From Novosphingobium sp. SG919 (GTDB lineage: Bacteria; Pseudomonadota; Alphaproteobacteria; Sphingomonadales; Sphingomonadaceae): a DNA stretch of 64,000 bases. The notes under the pieces are model-generated. The model was given only the letters and a program-made list of their open reading frames with translations. It was not told where the DNA came from and searched no databases. Below are positions 52,159 through 64,000 of the stretch, one piece after another (position 1 is the first letter of the stretch; every line of letters starts with the position of its first letter). The DNA lies in the NCBI RefSeq assembly GCF_012932495.1, contig NZ_JABCNG010000001.1:1426001-1490000 (forward strand), in the 5' to 3' direction. A program made the position numbers and the translations under genes.

Positions 52159-52303
52159 GACCCATTCCCTTCATATGCTGCCGTTGTCTTGCGAATCCCA
52201 TACGGCCGTCACATTGCGGCGAGGCGACACCGTGTCACCGATGTGAAACAAGACGGGAACGCAAGGGCGTGACGAGGGCGTTGCAACACGCTAGGAACAA
52301 CGG

Positions 52304-53964
52304 ATGCTGACCGGGCTTTCCATCCGCAATGTCGTCCTGATCGAGGCACTGGACCTCGCGTTTCCGGGCGGTTTGGGCGTTTTGACCGGGGAAACCGGCG
52401 CCGGTAAATCGATCCTGCTGGATTCGCTGGGCCTGGTTCTGGGTGATCGCGCCGATAGTGGGCTGGTCCGCGCCGGAGAAGACGTGGCGAGCGTGACGGC
52501 CACGTTCGAATTTGCCCAACGCCCGGGTGTGGTGGAAGCCGTGCTGGCCGAGGCCGCGATCGATTGGGAGCCGGGCGAGCCGCTGCTGCTGCGCCGCCGC
52601 CTGCGCGCCGATGGCGGCAGCCGTGCCTATGTCAACGATCAACCCGTGGGCGTGGCGCTGCTGCGCGAACTGGCGCGGTTCCTGGTGGAACTGCACGGGC
52701 AGCATGACGATCGCGGCCTGGTCAATGCGCGCGGCCATCGCATGCTGCTCGATCGCTATGCCCGGGCCGACAACGCGGCGGTGGCGCGGGCGTGGGAAAC
52801 CTGGCGCGCGGCCGAGCAGGCCTTGGCGCAGGCGCGCGCGCAACTCGCCAGCGCGGCGGCCGAGCAGGACCTGATCGAGGCGCATCTGGCCGAGCTCGAT
52901 GCCTTGAAGCCGGTGGCGGGCGAAGAGGAGGAACTCGCCCTGCAACGCGCCACGATGCAGAAGGGCGAGAAGCTTTCGGGCGATCTCAACGAATTGCAGC
53001 ACTTGTGGCAGGGCTCTGATGCGCCGCTGGTGCAACTGCGCAGCGCAGCGCGGCGGTTGGACCGCATCGCCGGCGAGCATCCCCTGCTGGCCGAAGCGCT
53101 CGAAGCGCTGGACCGCGCGGTGATCGAGGCGGGGGAGGCGGAAGACAAGCTTGCGGCCGCCGCCGAAGCGCTGGCACACGATCCTGGCCTGCTCGACCGC
53201 ATCGAGACGCGGCTGTTCGATCTTCGCGCCGCCGCGCGCAAGCACGGCTGCACGGTAGACGATCTGCCGACGCGGCGGGAGGCCTTGCAGGCCGCGCTGC
53301 AATCGATCGAAGGCGGCGAAGCGCAGATTGCCGGCCTGGCGCGCGCGGCGATGGATGCCGGCCTCGATTATCGCGCCAAGGCAGAGGCGCTTTCGGTGCA
53401 GCGGGCCGAAGCGGCGCGCAAGCTGGACAAGGCGGTGGCCGCCGAACTGGCGCCGCTACGCCTCGACGCGGCGCGGTTCCACACCGCCGTGGTGCGCCTG
53501 CCCGAAGACCGCTGGAGCGCGCAAGGCATGGACGGGGTGGAATTCCTCATTTCCACCAACCCCGGCAGCGATTTTGCCCCGCTGGGCAAGATCGCCTCCG
53601 GCGGGGAGCTTTCGCGCTTTATCCTGGCGCTGAAAGTGGCGCTGGCCGAAGAAGGCGGGGCGGCGACCGTGATCTTTGATGAAATCGACCGGGGCGTGGG
53701 CGGCGCGGTGGCCAGCGCCATCGGCGAGCGGCTGGCCCGGCTGGCGCGCGGCGGGCAATTGCTGGCCGTAACGCACAGTCCGCAAGTGGCTGCACGCGGC
53801 AATGCGCATTACCTGATCGCCAAGACCAGCGAAGGCACCGTTACCCGCACTTCGGTGAGCAAGCTGGACGCGGCGGGCCGCAAGGAAGAAATCGCGCGGA
53901 TGCTGTCGGGCGCGGAAGTGACCAAGGAAGCGCGCGCCCAGGCAAGGCGGCTGCTGGAACAGGC

Positions 53965-53968
<4 letters not shown>
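52304..53968 (+). CDS. recN: DNA repair protein RecN
   Basis: This 554-residue SMC-like ATPase acts early at DNA double-strand breaks. Walker A is GETGAGKS (about residues 29-36), the ABC signature SGGELSRF lies near residue 430, Walker B is VIFDEIDRGVGG near 455, and the central part is a coiled coil (about 155-370). It is the first gene of a run with a GNAT gene, ligA and lysE. No alphaproteobacterial LexA box (GTTC-N7-GTTC) was found in the upstream gap. A GACACcGTGTC palindrome is there instead. Confidence 0.96.
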
Positions 53969-56747
<2,779 letters not shown>

Positions 56748-56752
56748 ACGGC

Positions 56753-57379
56753 ATGGCATTGCATACCTGGTGGCTGTTCGTGGTCACCGTGTTCTTCATC
56801 TCGGTTTCGCCCGGCCCCAACATGCTCCACGTGATGACGCGCAGCGTCACGCTCGGCTTTGGCCATGCGATGTTTGCCATGTGCGGCTGCTTCCTGGCGG
56901 TGCTGTGCCTGCTCAGCCTTTCGGCGGCGGGCCTTTCGGCGGTGCTGGTGGCGATGCCGCAGCTGTTCACCGCGCTCAAGATCGTGGGTGCGGCCTATCT
57001 GCTTTACCTGGGATACAAGGCCTGGACCGCGCAGGAAGCGGCGATCGATGTGGGTGCCGGTGATCCCGTGGTAGCGCCAAGGCCGCTGGCGCTGTTCCGC
57101 ACCGGCTTCCTGATCGGCATCAGCAACCCCAAGGCGCTGTTGTTCGCCGGGGCGTTCCTGCCGCAGTTTATCGATCCGGCGCGGCCCAAGCCGCTGCAAT
57201 TTGCCGTCATGGTCGCCACTTTCGGGGTGATCGAGATCACGTCCTACATGTTCTATGCGCTGGGTGGCCGCTCGGTGGCGCGCTGGCTGGAAAAGCCTTC
57301 GCCGCGCAAGCTGTTCAACCGCGTGACCGGCGCGATCTTCGTGGCGTTCGGGCTGGCGATGGTGGGAAGCCGGGCTTGA
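56753..57379 (+). CDS. LysE/RhtB-family amino-acid exporter
   Basis: This 208-residue inner-membrane protein has six helices and the LysE signature SPGPNMLHVMTRSVTLGFG near residue 20, then AAYLLYLGYKAW near residue 77. Family members export lysine, threonine, homoserine or similar. It starts 5 bp after ligA, in the same run. No regulator is adjacent. Confidence 0.9.
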   Translation: MALHTWWLFVVTVFFISVSPGPNMLHVMTRSVTLGFGHAMFAMCGCFLAVLCLLSLSAAGLSAVLVAMPQLFTALKIVGAAYLLYLGYKAWTAQEAAIDVGAGDPVVAPRPLALFRTGFLIGISNPKALLFAGAFLPQFIDPARPKPLQFAVMVATFGVIEITSYMFYALGGRSVARWLEKPSPRKLFNRVTGAIFVAFGLAMVGSRA

Positions 57380-57396
57380 GAGGTTGTGCTTGGGTT

Positions 57397-57493
57397 CCAC
57401 CACCCCCCGACCCCCTCCTCTGAAGAGGAGGGGGAGTTAAAGGACTGATTTTAAAGCCCCCTCTTATTTAGAGGAGGGGGTTGGAGGTGGTGG
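57397..57493. repeat. GC-rich double-hairpin repeat, copy C
   Basis: CCACCACCCCCC at 57397 and GGAGGTGGTGG ending at 57492 form the outer inverted repeat. The inner hairpins are CCCCCTCCTC/GAGGAGGGGG (about 57410-57434) and CCCCCTCT/AGAGGAGGGGG (about 57457-57480). It lies between the converging lysE and prmA genes. Sequence differs from copies A and B but the layout is the same. Confidence 0.7.
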
Positions 57494-57508
57494 ACGCCTT
57501 CACCGAAC

Positions 57509-58465
57509 CTACCACTTCTGCGACCATGCCGGCAGCGTGCCGGGCTTGCTGGCGCGGATGCGGGTGGTGGGGCGGCGGCGCAGCCACAGGATCGACCAGT
57601 CGCCGCGCACCTGGCGCGCGGCCAGGCGCAGGCCGGCGCGGGCATAGGCGGCGCGCACCGCGCGTTCCTGCGTGGCGAGCAGGCCGGCGAGCAGGACATG
57701 GCCGCCCGGCTTGACCGCCGCGGCGAATTCGGGGGCGAGTTCGATCAGCGGCCCGGCCAGGATATTGGCGATCAGCAGGTCATAAGGGGCGGAAAGGCGC
57801 AGCAGCGGGTGGTCCATGCCCGGCGCGATGACCATGGCCAGCTTGCCCGGCCCATCGCCCAGCGGCACGCCATTGGCATCGGCATTGGTGGCCACGACCG
57901 GGCCGCAGACCGCATCGATATCGCTGGCGATGGCGCGTGCGCCGGGCCACAGGTGCAAGCCGGCAAAGGCGAGCAAGCCGGTGCCGGTGCCGATGTCGGC
58001 CAGGCTGCGCACCGCCGCGCCGTGGGCCTTCATGTGGGCCAGCATGGCCAGGCAACCGGCCGTGGTGGCGTGCTGCCCCGTGCCAAAGGCCTGGCTGGTG
58101 GGGATCAGGAAATTGCGGATGCCGGGCTGGTCCACCGCCGGATATTCGGGCGTGTGAACGTGGAACGGCCCTTCGTGGATCGGCTCCACGCCATGCTGGC
58201 TGAGCGTGACCCAGTCTTCTTCAGGCAGTTCCTCGATCTGCATCGGCGGCGCGCCATCGGCGAACAGCGCGGCGATTGCGGCGCGTTCCGTTTCGCCCGG
58301 CTCATCGGCCAGCCAGGCTTCCAGTTGCCAGTCCTCGGGTTTGTCCTCGGCAATCTCGCTGCCGGCAATAACGATCTCCGGATCCCAGTCGAACACGTCT
58401 TCATGGGCGATCAGCGCGGCCTGAACCACGGCGCGCGGGGCAAGGATAGTGATTTTCCAGCTCAT
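57509..58465 (-). CDS. prmA: Ribosomal protein L11 methyltransferase
   Basis: This 318-residue S-adenosylmethionine-dependent enzyme trimethylates ribosomal protein L11. It has an N-terminal recognition domain (residues about 1-95), then the Rossmann domain with SLADIGTGTGLLAFA (about 155-169) and NILAGPLIELAPEFAAAVKP. PTSQAFGTGQHATTAGC is the typical substrate loop. Its ATG overlaps the stop of the lactamase gene by four bases (ATGA), so translation is coupled to it. Confidence 0.94.
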   Translation of the reverse strand: MSWKITILAPRAVVQAALIAHEDVFDWDPEIVIAGSEIAEDKPEDWQLEAWLADEPGETERAAIAALFADGAPPMQIEELPEEDWVTLSQHGVEPIHEGPFHVHTPEYPAVDQPGIRNFLIPTSQAFGTGQHATTAGCLAMLAHMKAHGAAVRSLADIGTGTGLLAFAGLHLWPGARAIASDIDAVCGPVVATNADANGVPLGDGPGKLAMVIAPGMDHPLLRLSAPYDLLIANILAGPLIELAPEFAAAVKPGGHVLLAGLLATQERAVRAAYARAGLRLAARQVRGDWSILWLRRRPTTRIRASKPGTLPAWSQKW

Positions 58466-59406
58466 GGCGTGGGTCTTTGTGGGCTGGCGGCTTCCTTGGC
58501 AAGGGTCTCGTCCAGCTTTGCCCGGCCACGCGCGGCATAGGCGCGGCAGGCACCGGGCGCTGGCCGCGGCGCGCCGGCGGCAAGGCGGTCGAACAGGTCG
58601 CTGGCGCCAGGGTGAGGGGTGATCAGCAAAGTGCAGGGCAGGCGCGCGATCCGGGCGAGCGAGGCGCGAAACGCCGCGACATGAGCGGGATGATCGGCAA
58701 AGCGCCAGCCCGGCGCGGCAAGGGCCGTCACGCTGTCGACATAGGCGATCGCGCGGCAATCGCGGCCGGCGCAACTGGTCCAGGTCCAACTGGTCGAGCC
58801 GGGCGCGTGGCCGGGCGTGGCATGGGCTACCAGCCGCAGCGCGCCCGTTGCCAGCACGTCCCCATCGCGCAGCACCCGGTCGACATGAACGCCGGGAAAG
58901 GGTTTGAGCCAGGCGGCCTGCGGGTCTTCGGTAGGAACCTTGCCGGTTTCCAGCACGCGGGCGGCTGCCGGCAGGGCGGCAAGGCGTGCGCCCGTCATGC
59001 GCTTGAGCGCGGCAAGGCCACCCGCATGATCGGAATGTTCGTGGCTGAGCACGATCCAGCGCACGTCCGCCAGGCGAAACCCGGCAGCCTCGATATTGTG
59101 GGCCACGCTTTGCGCAGCATCGGCCACGCCGGCATCGACGAGCACGTGTCCCTGCGGCGAGGTGATCAGCACGGCGCTTATCCCGCACGTGCCGACATAC
59201 CAGGTGTTGGCGAAAATCCGTTGCGGCGGAGCGGGATCGGCCCAGCCATCGCGACCGGCACAAGCACTGGCCAGGACCGCGCCCGGCGCCTTGGCCGGGG
59301 CTGGCTGGCCAAGGGCGGGCTGGCCAAGAGCAGGTTTGGCGGGGGAGGGCAAAGGCGACAGCACAAGGCCGGCCAGTGCGGCTGCGAAAGGAAGTTTGGC
59401 GCGCAT
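58462..59406 (-). CDS. Subclass B3 metallo-beta-lactamase
   Basis: This 314-residue protein has a signal peptide (about residues 1-25) and the full B3 metal set: H122, H124, D126, H127 in SHEHSDHAGG, H200 in TPGHAPGST and H265 in TPHPGASD. Characterised B3 enzymes hydrolyse penicillins, cephalosporins and carbapenems in the periplasm; some relatives have other hydrolase activity. The start at 59406 (MRAKLPFA) gives a good signal; the upstream ATG at 59445 would precede it by 13 residues. Its stop overlaps the prmA start, so both come from one mRNA, an unusual pairing. Confidence 0.92.
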   Translation of the reverse strand: MRAKLPFAAALAGLVLSPLPSPAKPALGQPALGQPAPAKAPGAVLASACAGRDGWADPAPPQRIFANTWYVGTCGISAVLITSPQGHVLVDAGVADAAQSVAHNIEAAGFRLADVRWIVLSHEHSDHAGGLAALKRMTGARLAALPAAARVLETGKVPTEDPQAAWLKPFPGVHVDRVLRDGDVLATGALRLVAHATPGHAPGSTSWTWTSCAGRDCRAIAYVDSVTALAAPGWRFADHPAHVAAFRASLARIARLPCTLLITPHPGASDLFDRLAAGAPRPAPGACRAYAARGRAKLDETLAKEAASPQRPTP

Positions 59407-59473
59407 GGCCTGTGGTTTGCGCGCGATCCTGCCGCATGACAACATACGAATTCGGCTTCACCCTTTCGCCGGC

Positions 59474-59501
59474 TTGCACCCCGGGGCTTTTCGACTAATA
59501 G
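59474..59501 (+). promoter_or_regulatory. Sigma-70-like promoter for sdhCDA
   Basis: TTGCAC at 59474-59479 and TAATAG at 59496-59501 are separated by 16 bp, 60 bp before the sdhC ATG. This fits a housekeeping promoter. A GACCGG/CCGGTC stem follows in the leader. No other match of this quality was seen in the gap. Confidence 0.6.
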
Positions 59502-59561
59502 CGACTCGTCCTGACCGGAAACCTCATCCCGGTCGCCTTTGCGATAAGAAGGGGAAGTTCC

Positions 59562-59987
59562 ATGGCGCTGGCGCGCAGCAACCGGCCACTTTCGCCGCAC
59601 CTCCAGATCTGGCGCTGGGGTCCGGCCATGCTGGTCTCCATCCTCCACCGCGTTACCGGCAACGGCCTGGCCTTCGTGGGCCTTACGCTGCTGCTGTGGT
59701 GGCTGGGTTCGATTGCCAGCGGCCCGGAAGCCTATGAAACATTCATCACCTACGTGTGGACCGGCGCCAGCGGCGGCCTTTCCGCCGTGACCGCGATCCT
59801 GGGCAAGATCGTGCTGGTGGGCCTGTCCTGGGCGTTCTTCCAGCATGCTGCCACCGGCATCCGCCACCTCGTGCTCGACATCGGCGTTGGCTACGAACTT
59901 TCGGTCAATGCCCGTTGGTCGGTCTTCACGTTGATCGCGTCTGTCGGTCTTACGGCTCTGTTCTGGGGCTTCGTGCTGCTGCGCTGA
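59562..59987 (+). CDS. sdhC: Succinate dehydrogenase cytochrome b556 subunit
   Basis: This 141-residue membrane anchor has three helices and the family start RPLSPHLQIWRWGPAM, then the quinone-site SILHRVTGNGL (about 27-37). The haem histidine is in FFQHAATGIRHL. It anchors the flavoprotein and iron-sulfur subunits and passes electrons to ubiquinone. GAAGGGGAAG is the ribosome binding site. Confidence 0.93.
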   Translation: MALARSNRPLSPHLQIWRWGPAMLVSILHRVTGNGLAFVGLTLLLWWLGSIASGPEAYETFITYVWTGASGGLSAVTAILGKIVLVGLSWAFFQHAATGIRHLVLDIGVGYELSVNARWSVFTLIASVGLTALFWGFVLLR

Positions 59988-60023
59988 GCGCCGGCACGCC
60001 CTTACCTGATTTTCGGAGGTACC

Positions 60024-60407
60024 ATGGGTAACGGAACTTCGATCGGACGCGTGCGGGGGCTGGGTTCCAGCCACGCCGGCACGCATCACTGGCTGGCCCA
60101 GCGGCTGACGGCCGTGGGCAACCTGATCCTCATCCCCTTCCTGGGCGTGAGCCTGGCACTGCTTCCCGCGCACGATTTCGTCACGCTGCATGGCTGGGCG
60201 GCCAAGCCGCTCAGCGCCACGATGCTGGTGCTGCTGGTGGTCAACACGCTGTACCACGCGCGCCTGGGCGTGCAGGTCATGCTGGAAGACTATATCCACG
60301 AAGAAGGCGGCAAGGTGGCTTCCTGGCTGCTGATCAACTTCGTGCCTGCCGCCGCTGCCGTGTTCGGCATCGTCTCGATCATCCGCATTGCATTGGGGGC
60401 CGCGTAA
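60024..60407 (+). CDS. sdhD: Succinate dehydrogenase membrane anchor subunit
   Basis: This 127-residue hydrophobic anchor has three helices, with the conserved GSSHAGTHHWLAQRLTAVGN near residue 11 and NTLYHARLGVQVMLEDYIHE near residue 74 holding the haem-ligand-type histidine. It follows sdhC by 36 bp and is joined to sdhA by a 3-bp gap. TTTCGGAGGTACC is its ribosome binding site. Confidence 0.93.
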   Translation: MGNGTSIGRVRGLGSSHAGTHHWLAQRLTAVGNLILIPFLGVSLALLPAHDFVTLHGWAAKPLSATMLVLLVVNTLYHARLGVQVMLEDYIHEEGGKVASWLLINFVPAAAAVFGIVSIIRIALGAA

Positions 60408-60410
60408 GCC

Positions 60411-62216
60411 ATGTCTGCTGCCTACAAGATCATCGATCATACCTATGACACCGTCGTTGTCGGCGCGGGCGGTTCGGGCCTGCGCGCCACGATGGGCTCG
60501 GCCCAGGCCGGCCTGCGCACCGCCTGCATCACCAAGGTGTTCCCCACGCGCTCGCACACCGTTGCGGCGCAGGGCGGGATTGCCGCTTCGTTGCAGAACA
60601 ACACGCCCGATCACTGGACCTGGCACATGTATGACACCGTCAAGGGGTCTGACTGGCTGGGCGACCAGGACGCCATCGAATACATGGTGCGCGAAGCCCC
60701 GGCGGCGGTCTATGAACTCGAGCACGCCGGCGTGCCGTTCAGCCGCAACGCCGATGGCACGATCTATCAGCGTCCGTTCGGCGGCCACATGCAGAACATG
60801 GGCGAAGGCCCGCCGGTGCAGCGCACTTGCGCCGCGGCCGACCGCACCGGCCACGCCATGCTTCACGCGCTCTATCAGCAGAGCCTGAAGTATGATGCCG
60901 ACTTCTTCATCGAATACTTCGCCATCGACCTGATCATGGAAAACGGCGAATGCCGTGGCGTGATCGCGCTGTGCATGGACGACGGTTCGATCCACCGCTT
61001 CCGTGGCCATGCCGTGGTGCTGGCGACCGGCGGCTATGGCCGTTGCTATTTCACCGCCACGTCGGCCCATACCTGCACCGGCGACGGTGGCGGCATGGTG
61101 CTGCGCGCCGGCCTGCCGCTGCAGGACATGGAATTCGTGCAGTTCCACCCCACCGGCATCTATGGCGCGGGCGTGCTGATCACCGAAGGCGCGCGCGGGG
61201 AAGGTGGCTATCTCACCAACTCCGAAGGCGAGCGTTTCATGGAACGCTATGCTCCGTCGGCCAAGGACCTGGCCAGCCGCGACGTGGTGTCGCGCTCGAT
61301 GGCGCTGGAAATCCGCGAAGGGCGCGGTGTGGGTCCGCACAAGGACCACATCTACCTGCACCTCGATCACATCGATGCCAAGGTGCTGGCCGAGCGTCTG
61401 CCTGGGATCACCGAAAGCGGCAAGATCTTTGCCGGCGTGGACCTGACGCGCCAGCCGCTTCCAGTGGTGCCGACCGTGCACTACAACATGGGCGGCATCC
61501 CGACGAACTATCACGGCGAAGTGATGACCATCGGCGCCGATGGCAATCCCGAAACCGTGGTGCCGGGCTTGTTCGCCGTGGGCGAAGCGGCCTGCGTTTC
61601 GGTGCACGGTGCCAACCGCCTGGGCTCCAACTCGCTGATCGACCTTGTCGTGTTTGGCCGCGCCACGGGCCTGCGCCTCAAGGAACTGATCAAGCCGGGC
61701 ACGGCGCACCAGTCGCTGCCCAAGGACAGCGCCGACCTGGCACTGTCCCGCCTGGACCACTTCCGCAACGCCAAGGGCGGTTCGCCCACGGCCAAGATCC
61801 GCACCGAGATGCAGCGCGCGATGAGCCAGCACGCGGCGGTGTTCCGCACCGACGAGTTGATGGCCGAAGGCAAGCAGAAGCTGGGCGAGATCTATGCCTC
61901 GATGCAGGACATCGGCGTTTCGGACCGCTCGCTGATCTGGAATTCGGACCTGGTGGAAACGCTGGAACTCGACAACCTGATCAGCCAGGCTTCGGTCACG
62001 ATGCATTCGGCATACAACCGCAAGGAGAGCCGCGGCGCCCATGCGCACGAAGACTTCCCCAACCGCGACGACGCCAACTGGATGAAGCACACCGTGGGCT
62101 GGTTTGAAGGCTGGGGCGGCAAGAGCGGCGACATCAAGCTCGATTACCGCCCGGTGCACGAATACACGCTGACCGACGACGTTTCGTACATCAAGCCGAA
62201 GGCGCGCGTGTACTGA
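60411..62216 (+). CDS. sdhA: Succinate dehydrogenase flavoprotein subunit
   Basis: This 601-residue subunit oxidises succinate to fumarate. The FAD-binding GAGGSGLRA is at about residues 18-26 and the covalent-flavin histidine is in [26 protein letters not shown] and [15 protein letters not shown] are the catalytic-site segments. It starts 4 bp after sdhD. Expected next gene sdhB is absent; a terminator follows. Confidence 0.96.
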   Translation: MSAAYKIIDHTYDTVVVGAGGSGLRATMGSAQAGLRTACITKVFPTRSHTVAAQGGIAASLQNNTPDHWTWHMYDTVKGSDWLGDQDAIEYMVREAPAAVYELEHAGVPFSRNADGTIYQRPFGGHMQNMGEGPPVQRTCAAADRTGHAMLHALYQQSLKYDADFFIEYFAIDLIMENGECRGVIALCMDDGSIHRFRGHAVVLATGGYGRCYFTATSAHTCTGDGGGMVLRAGLPLQDMEFVQFHPTGIYGAGVLITEGARGEGGYLTNSEGERFMERYAPSAKDLASRDVVSRSMALEIREGRGVGPHKDHIYLHLDHIDAKVLAERLPGITESGKIFAGVDLTRQPLPVVPTVHYNMGGIPTNYHGEVMTIGADGNPETVVPGLFAVGEAACVSVHGANRLGSNSLIDLVVFGRATGLRLKELIKPGTAHQSLPKDSADLALSRLDHFRNAKGGSPTAKIRTEMQRAMSQHAAVFRTDELMAEGKQKLGEIYASMQDIGVSDRSLIWNSDLVETLELDNLISQASVTMHSAYNRKESRGAHAHEDFPNRDDANWMKHTVGWFEGWGGKSGDIKLDYRPVHEYTLTDDVSYIKPKARVY

Positions 62217-62241
62217 TCCGTTCGCTCAGCGTTATTTACGG

Positions 62242-62273
62242 AAAAGCCGGGGTGGCGACACCCCGGCTTTTTT
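62242..62273 (+). terminator. Intrinsic terminator after sdhA
   Basis: AAAAGCCGGGGTG at 62242-62254 pairs with CACCCCGGCTTTTTT at 62259-62273 around a 4-nt loop, followed by T-runs. It is a strong rho-independent terminator 25 bp after the sdhA stop and shows that sdhCDA forms its own transcript without sdhB. Confidence 0.88.
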
Positions 62274-62364
62274 GTCGTCCATTTTGGTGCAGGCCACTCG
62301 ACTGTAACATAGCGATACAATATCAACCCTTCGTCGGCGCGAGCCAGGACGAACGGGGATTTCA

Positions 62365-64000
62365 ATGACGTTTTATCGCAATGGCTCGGAAGTGACGCTT
62401 CAGCTGTCAGCGCAGCAGCAATACCATGCCTTTGGCAGCTTGCTTGCCGATGGCGACGTGCTGGTTCAGAGCGAAGATCGCACCAACCCCAATTCCGGCA
62501 ATTATACCTATACGATCTTTGATGGCTGCGGGGCTGCAGAGGGCACCGCGATCACGTTGCATGCCTCCAAAGTCTTTGGCCTCGCCGACGGCAATCTCAT
62601 TACGGTTGCGGAGCCATCGAGCAATGGCGACAGCATTGTTCTCAATATCGCTGACACCAACGCATCGAATGGCGTGAGCACGGGGACTTATACAATTTCG
62701 CCTCGGTTCAGCTCTATCAGCCTTTCGGAAGTATCAGTCGTATCGCTGACTGGCGCGAATGCCGGCAAGATCGCTGTCGTCGACAACGTCGTTTTCAGTT
62801 CAGGAGATACGAGGGCCACGTTCCACATCATTGATTTAGCCACTGGCAGCGTCGGCGCAGAGGTATTCGCGTCCTATTCCGGTCGCGACATGCCACCTAC
62901 TCTGACGGAGTTGGCTGACGGCTCATTACTGACAACCGCTTGGGACAACGGCGTGCGGTCTGGCCAGCATGGCTTCACGATTTCCATTCGGGGTCTGGAC
63001 GGCGTTGCAGTAGTGACACCCACAATTCTGCCGCTTGATTACTCGCTAAACCCCTCGGAATTGCAGGTGGCGGCGCTGGCCGATGGCGGCTTTGTGGTCA
63101 CCTGGTCGGAGAACAAATCGAGCAACGGTTATGCGGGTTTGGGAACGCTTCACGCGCAAGTGTTCGATGCCAAGGGCCTGGCCGCAACTCAGGACATTAT
63201 CATTAGTCAGGATGGTCCGCGCTTTGTTGGGTCGACAGACGTGGCCGGACTGGCTGATGGCGGGTTCGCCATTGTCTGGGCAAGCAAGAATGCCAGCGTT
63301 GGTACCGACGGTTATAGCGAGATTTCAGTTCGCGCGTTCGATGCAAGTGGGGCTGACACCAGCGCCGAGCAAATCGTCAACACCACGACCGCCGGCGACC
63401 AGATGAACGCCCAGGTGATCGGTACACCTGATGGTGGCTTCAAGGTGTTGTGGCAGGACGCGAATTCCAAGCTGCATAGCCAAGAGTTTTATGCCAATGC
63501 AGGCCAGACATTCGAAGGCACCAGTGGTGCCGACAAGTTGACCGGAACCGACAAGGACGACTTGTTCCTGGGCCACGGCGGCAACGACACGATCGTCGGC
63601 GGCGACGGGATCGATACGGTGAGTTTTGCCGATGCGGTAGGCGGCGTCTATGTCACGGTGGCAACGACGAAGCCGATCGATACGATTTCCGCTGGCACAG
63701 TGGTGCTCAAGGAAATCGAAAACGCGATCGGATCCGATTTCAACGACACGATCTATGGCAGCAAGGCGGACAACCGCCTTGAAGGCGCGGGGGGCGACGA
63801 CACTATCAAGGGCGCGGAAGGTAACGACACCTTGCTGGGTGGCGGCGGCCACGACGTGCTCGATGGTGGCGCCGGCGCGGATCGCCTGGAAGGCGGCGCG
63901 GGCAACGACAAGCTCTATGGTGGCGCCGGCAAGGACGTGTTGCTGGGCGGCGATGGCGATGATCTGCTCGATGGCGGGGCCGCTGGGGATACCATGACCG
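62365..64000 (+). CDS. RTX/hemolysin-type calcium-binding protein (5' part)
   Basis: The frame stays open for 545 codons to the window end, so the gene is truncated here. Residues 1 to about 385 hold about five copies of a LADGG-x-W-like module (near 26, 183, 238, 296 and 355, the last four spaced 55-59), often seen in large secreted adhesins. From about residue 390 come tandem GGxGxD nonapeptides (GHGGNDTIVGGDG, GGDDTIKGAEGNDTLLGG) that bind calcium and fold as beta-rolls outside the cell. Secretion by a type I system is typical, with no N-terminal signal. ACGGGGAT precedes the ATG. Its lower G+C at third positions differs from the sdh genes. Confidence 0.9.
   Translation, partial: MTFYRNGSEVTLQLSAQQQYHAFGSLLADGDVLVQSEDRTNPNSGNYTYTIFDGCGAAEGTAITLHASKVFGLADGNLITVAEPSSNGDSIVLNIADTNASNGVSTGTYTISPRFSSISLSEVSVVSLTGANAGKIAVVDNVVFSSGDTRATFHIIDLATGSVGAEVFASYSGRDMPPTLTELADGSLLTTAWDNGVRSGQHGFTISIRGLDGVAVVTPTILPLDYSLNPSELQVAALADGGFVVTWSENKSSNGYAGLGTLHAQVFDAKGLAATQDIIISQDGPRFVGSTDVAGLADGGFAIVWASKNASVGTDGYSEISVRAFDASGADTSAEQIVNTTTAGDQMNAQVIGTPDGGFKVLWQDANSKLHSQEFYANAGQTFEGTSGADKLTGTDKDDLFLGHGGNDTIVGGDGIDTVSFADAVGGVYVTVATTKPIDTISAGTVVLKEIENAIGSDFNDTIYGSKADNRLEGAGGDDTIKGAEGNDTLLGGGGHDVLDGGAGADRLEGGAGNDKLYGGAGKDVLLGGDGDDLLDGGAAGDTMT

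Noticed and set aside
52159..52303. LexA box before recN
   Set aside because: No GTTC-N7-GTTC or GAAC-N7-GAAC direct repeat with the correct spacing is present; only an unrelated GACACcGTGTC palindrome is seen.
59178..62159. 993-codon minus-strand frame opposite sdhCDA
   Set aside because: Antisense shadow of three well-supported sdh genes, with no domain motifs.

Overview
The window looks like chromosome of a Sphingomonadales alphaproteobacterium, most like Novosphingobium or a close relative (inference from gene content). The DNA is GC-rich with strong G/C third-position codon use. It carries a TonB-dependent receptor, the alphaproteobacterial (Rhizobium-type) L-rhamnose pathway with a GH106 rhamnosidase, sdhC-sdhD-sdhA, an EmrAB/OprM-type efflux operon, and small basic proteins of a kind common in sphingomonads. 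No rRNA, tRNA, CRISPR array or intact insertion sequence was found.

Layout. 0-5 kb: the end of an incoming gene, a ~270-bp non-autonomous element with 34-bp terminal inverted repeats, a GH127 beta-L-arabinofuranosidase-type enzyme, a 3-oxoacid CoA-transferase pair, and a divergent LysR regulator. 5.1-6.6 kb: a short accessory island with a GC-rich double-hairpin repeat, an AT-rich membrane protein, and an AbrB/MazE-antitoxin plus Doc-toxin pair. 6.6-10.3 kb: ppk1-ppx. 10.8-16.1 kb: a YezD-like small protein, a TonB-dependent receptor, an AIM24-like protein and a cytochrome b561-YceI fusion. 16.2-21.5 kb: TetR regulator and emrA-emrB-outer-membrane-factor efflux operon. 22-27.1 kb: ahpC, ahpF, a HerA-like ATPase, MarR regulator and cytochrome c.

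27.1-42.7 kb is a plant-cell-wall sugar region. A DeoR regulator, a RhaT symporter, a kinase, a bifunctional aldolase/dehydrogenase and an isomerase form a full route for L-rhamnose. The outer enzymes are a GH106 alpha-L-rhamnosidase, a GH3 enzyme and a type-B carboxylesterase, with a LacI regulator. A 13-bp-arm inverted repeat in the rhaK/rhaD divergent promoter is the obvious operator candidate. 42.8-48.4 kb: Rrf2 regulator, bamD, a run of small minus-strand genes ending in a cold-shock gene whose leader can sequester its own ribosome binding site, tonB, a glycine-zipper protein and an outer-membrane barrel. 48.5-57.4 kb: GH13 amylase, a glycosyltransferase/LpxH-like pair, then recN-GNAT-ligA-lysE, tightly packed. 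57.5-62.2 kb: a subclass B3 metallo-beta-lactamase translationally coupled to prmA, then sdhCDA closed by a terminator with no sdhB. 62.4 kb to the end: the 5' part of a large RTX/hemolysin-type calcium-binding protein that runs off the window.

The least explained features are the structured element at 50-319, the cspA leader switch, the three dispersed double-hairpin repeats, the orphan 13-bp hairpin near 10.55 kb, the missing sdhB next to an RTX gene of different base composition, and the lactamase-prmA coupling.
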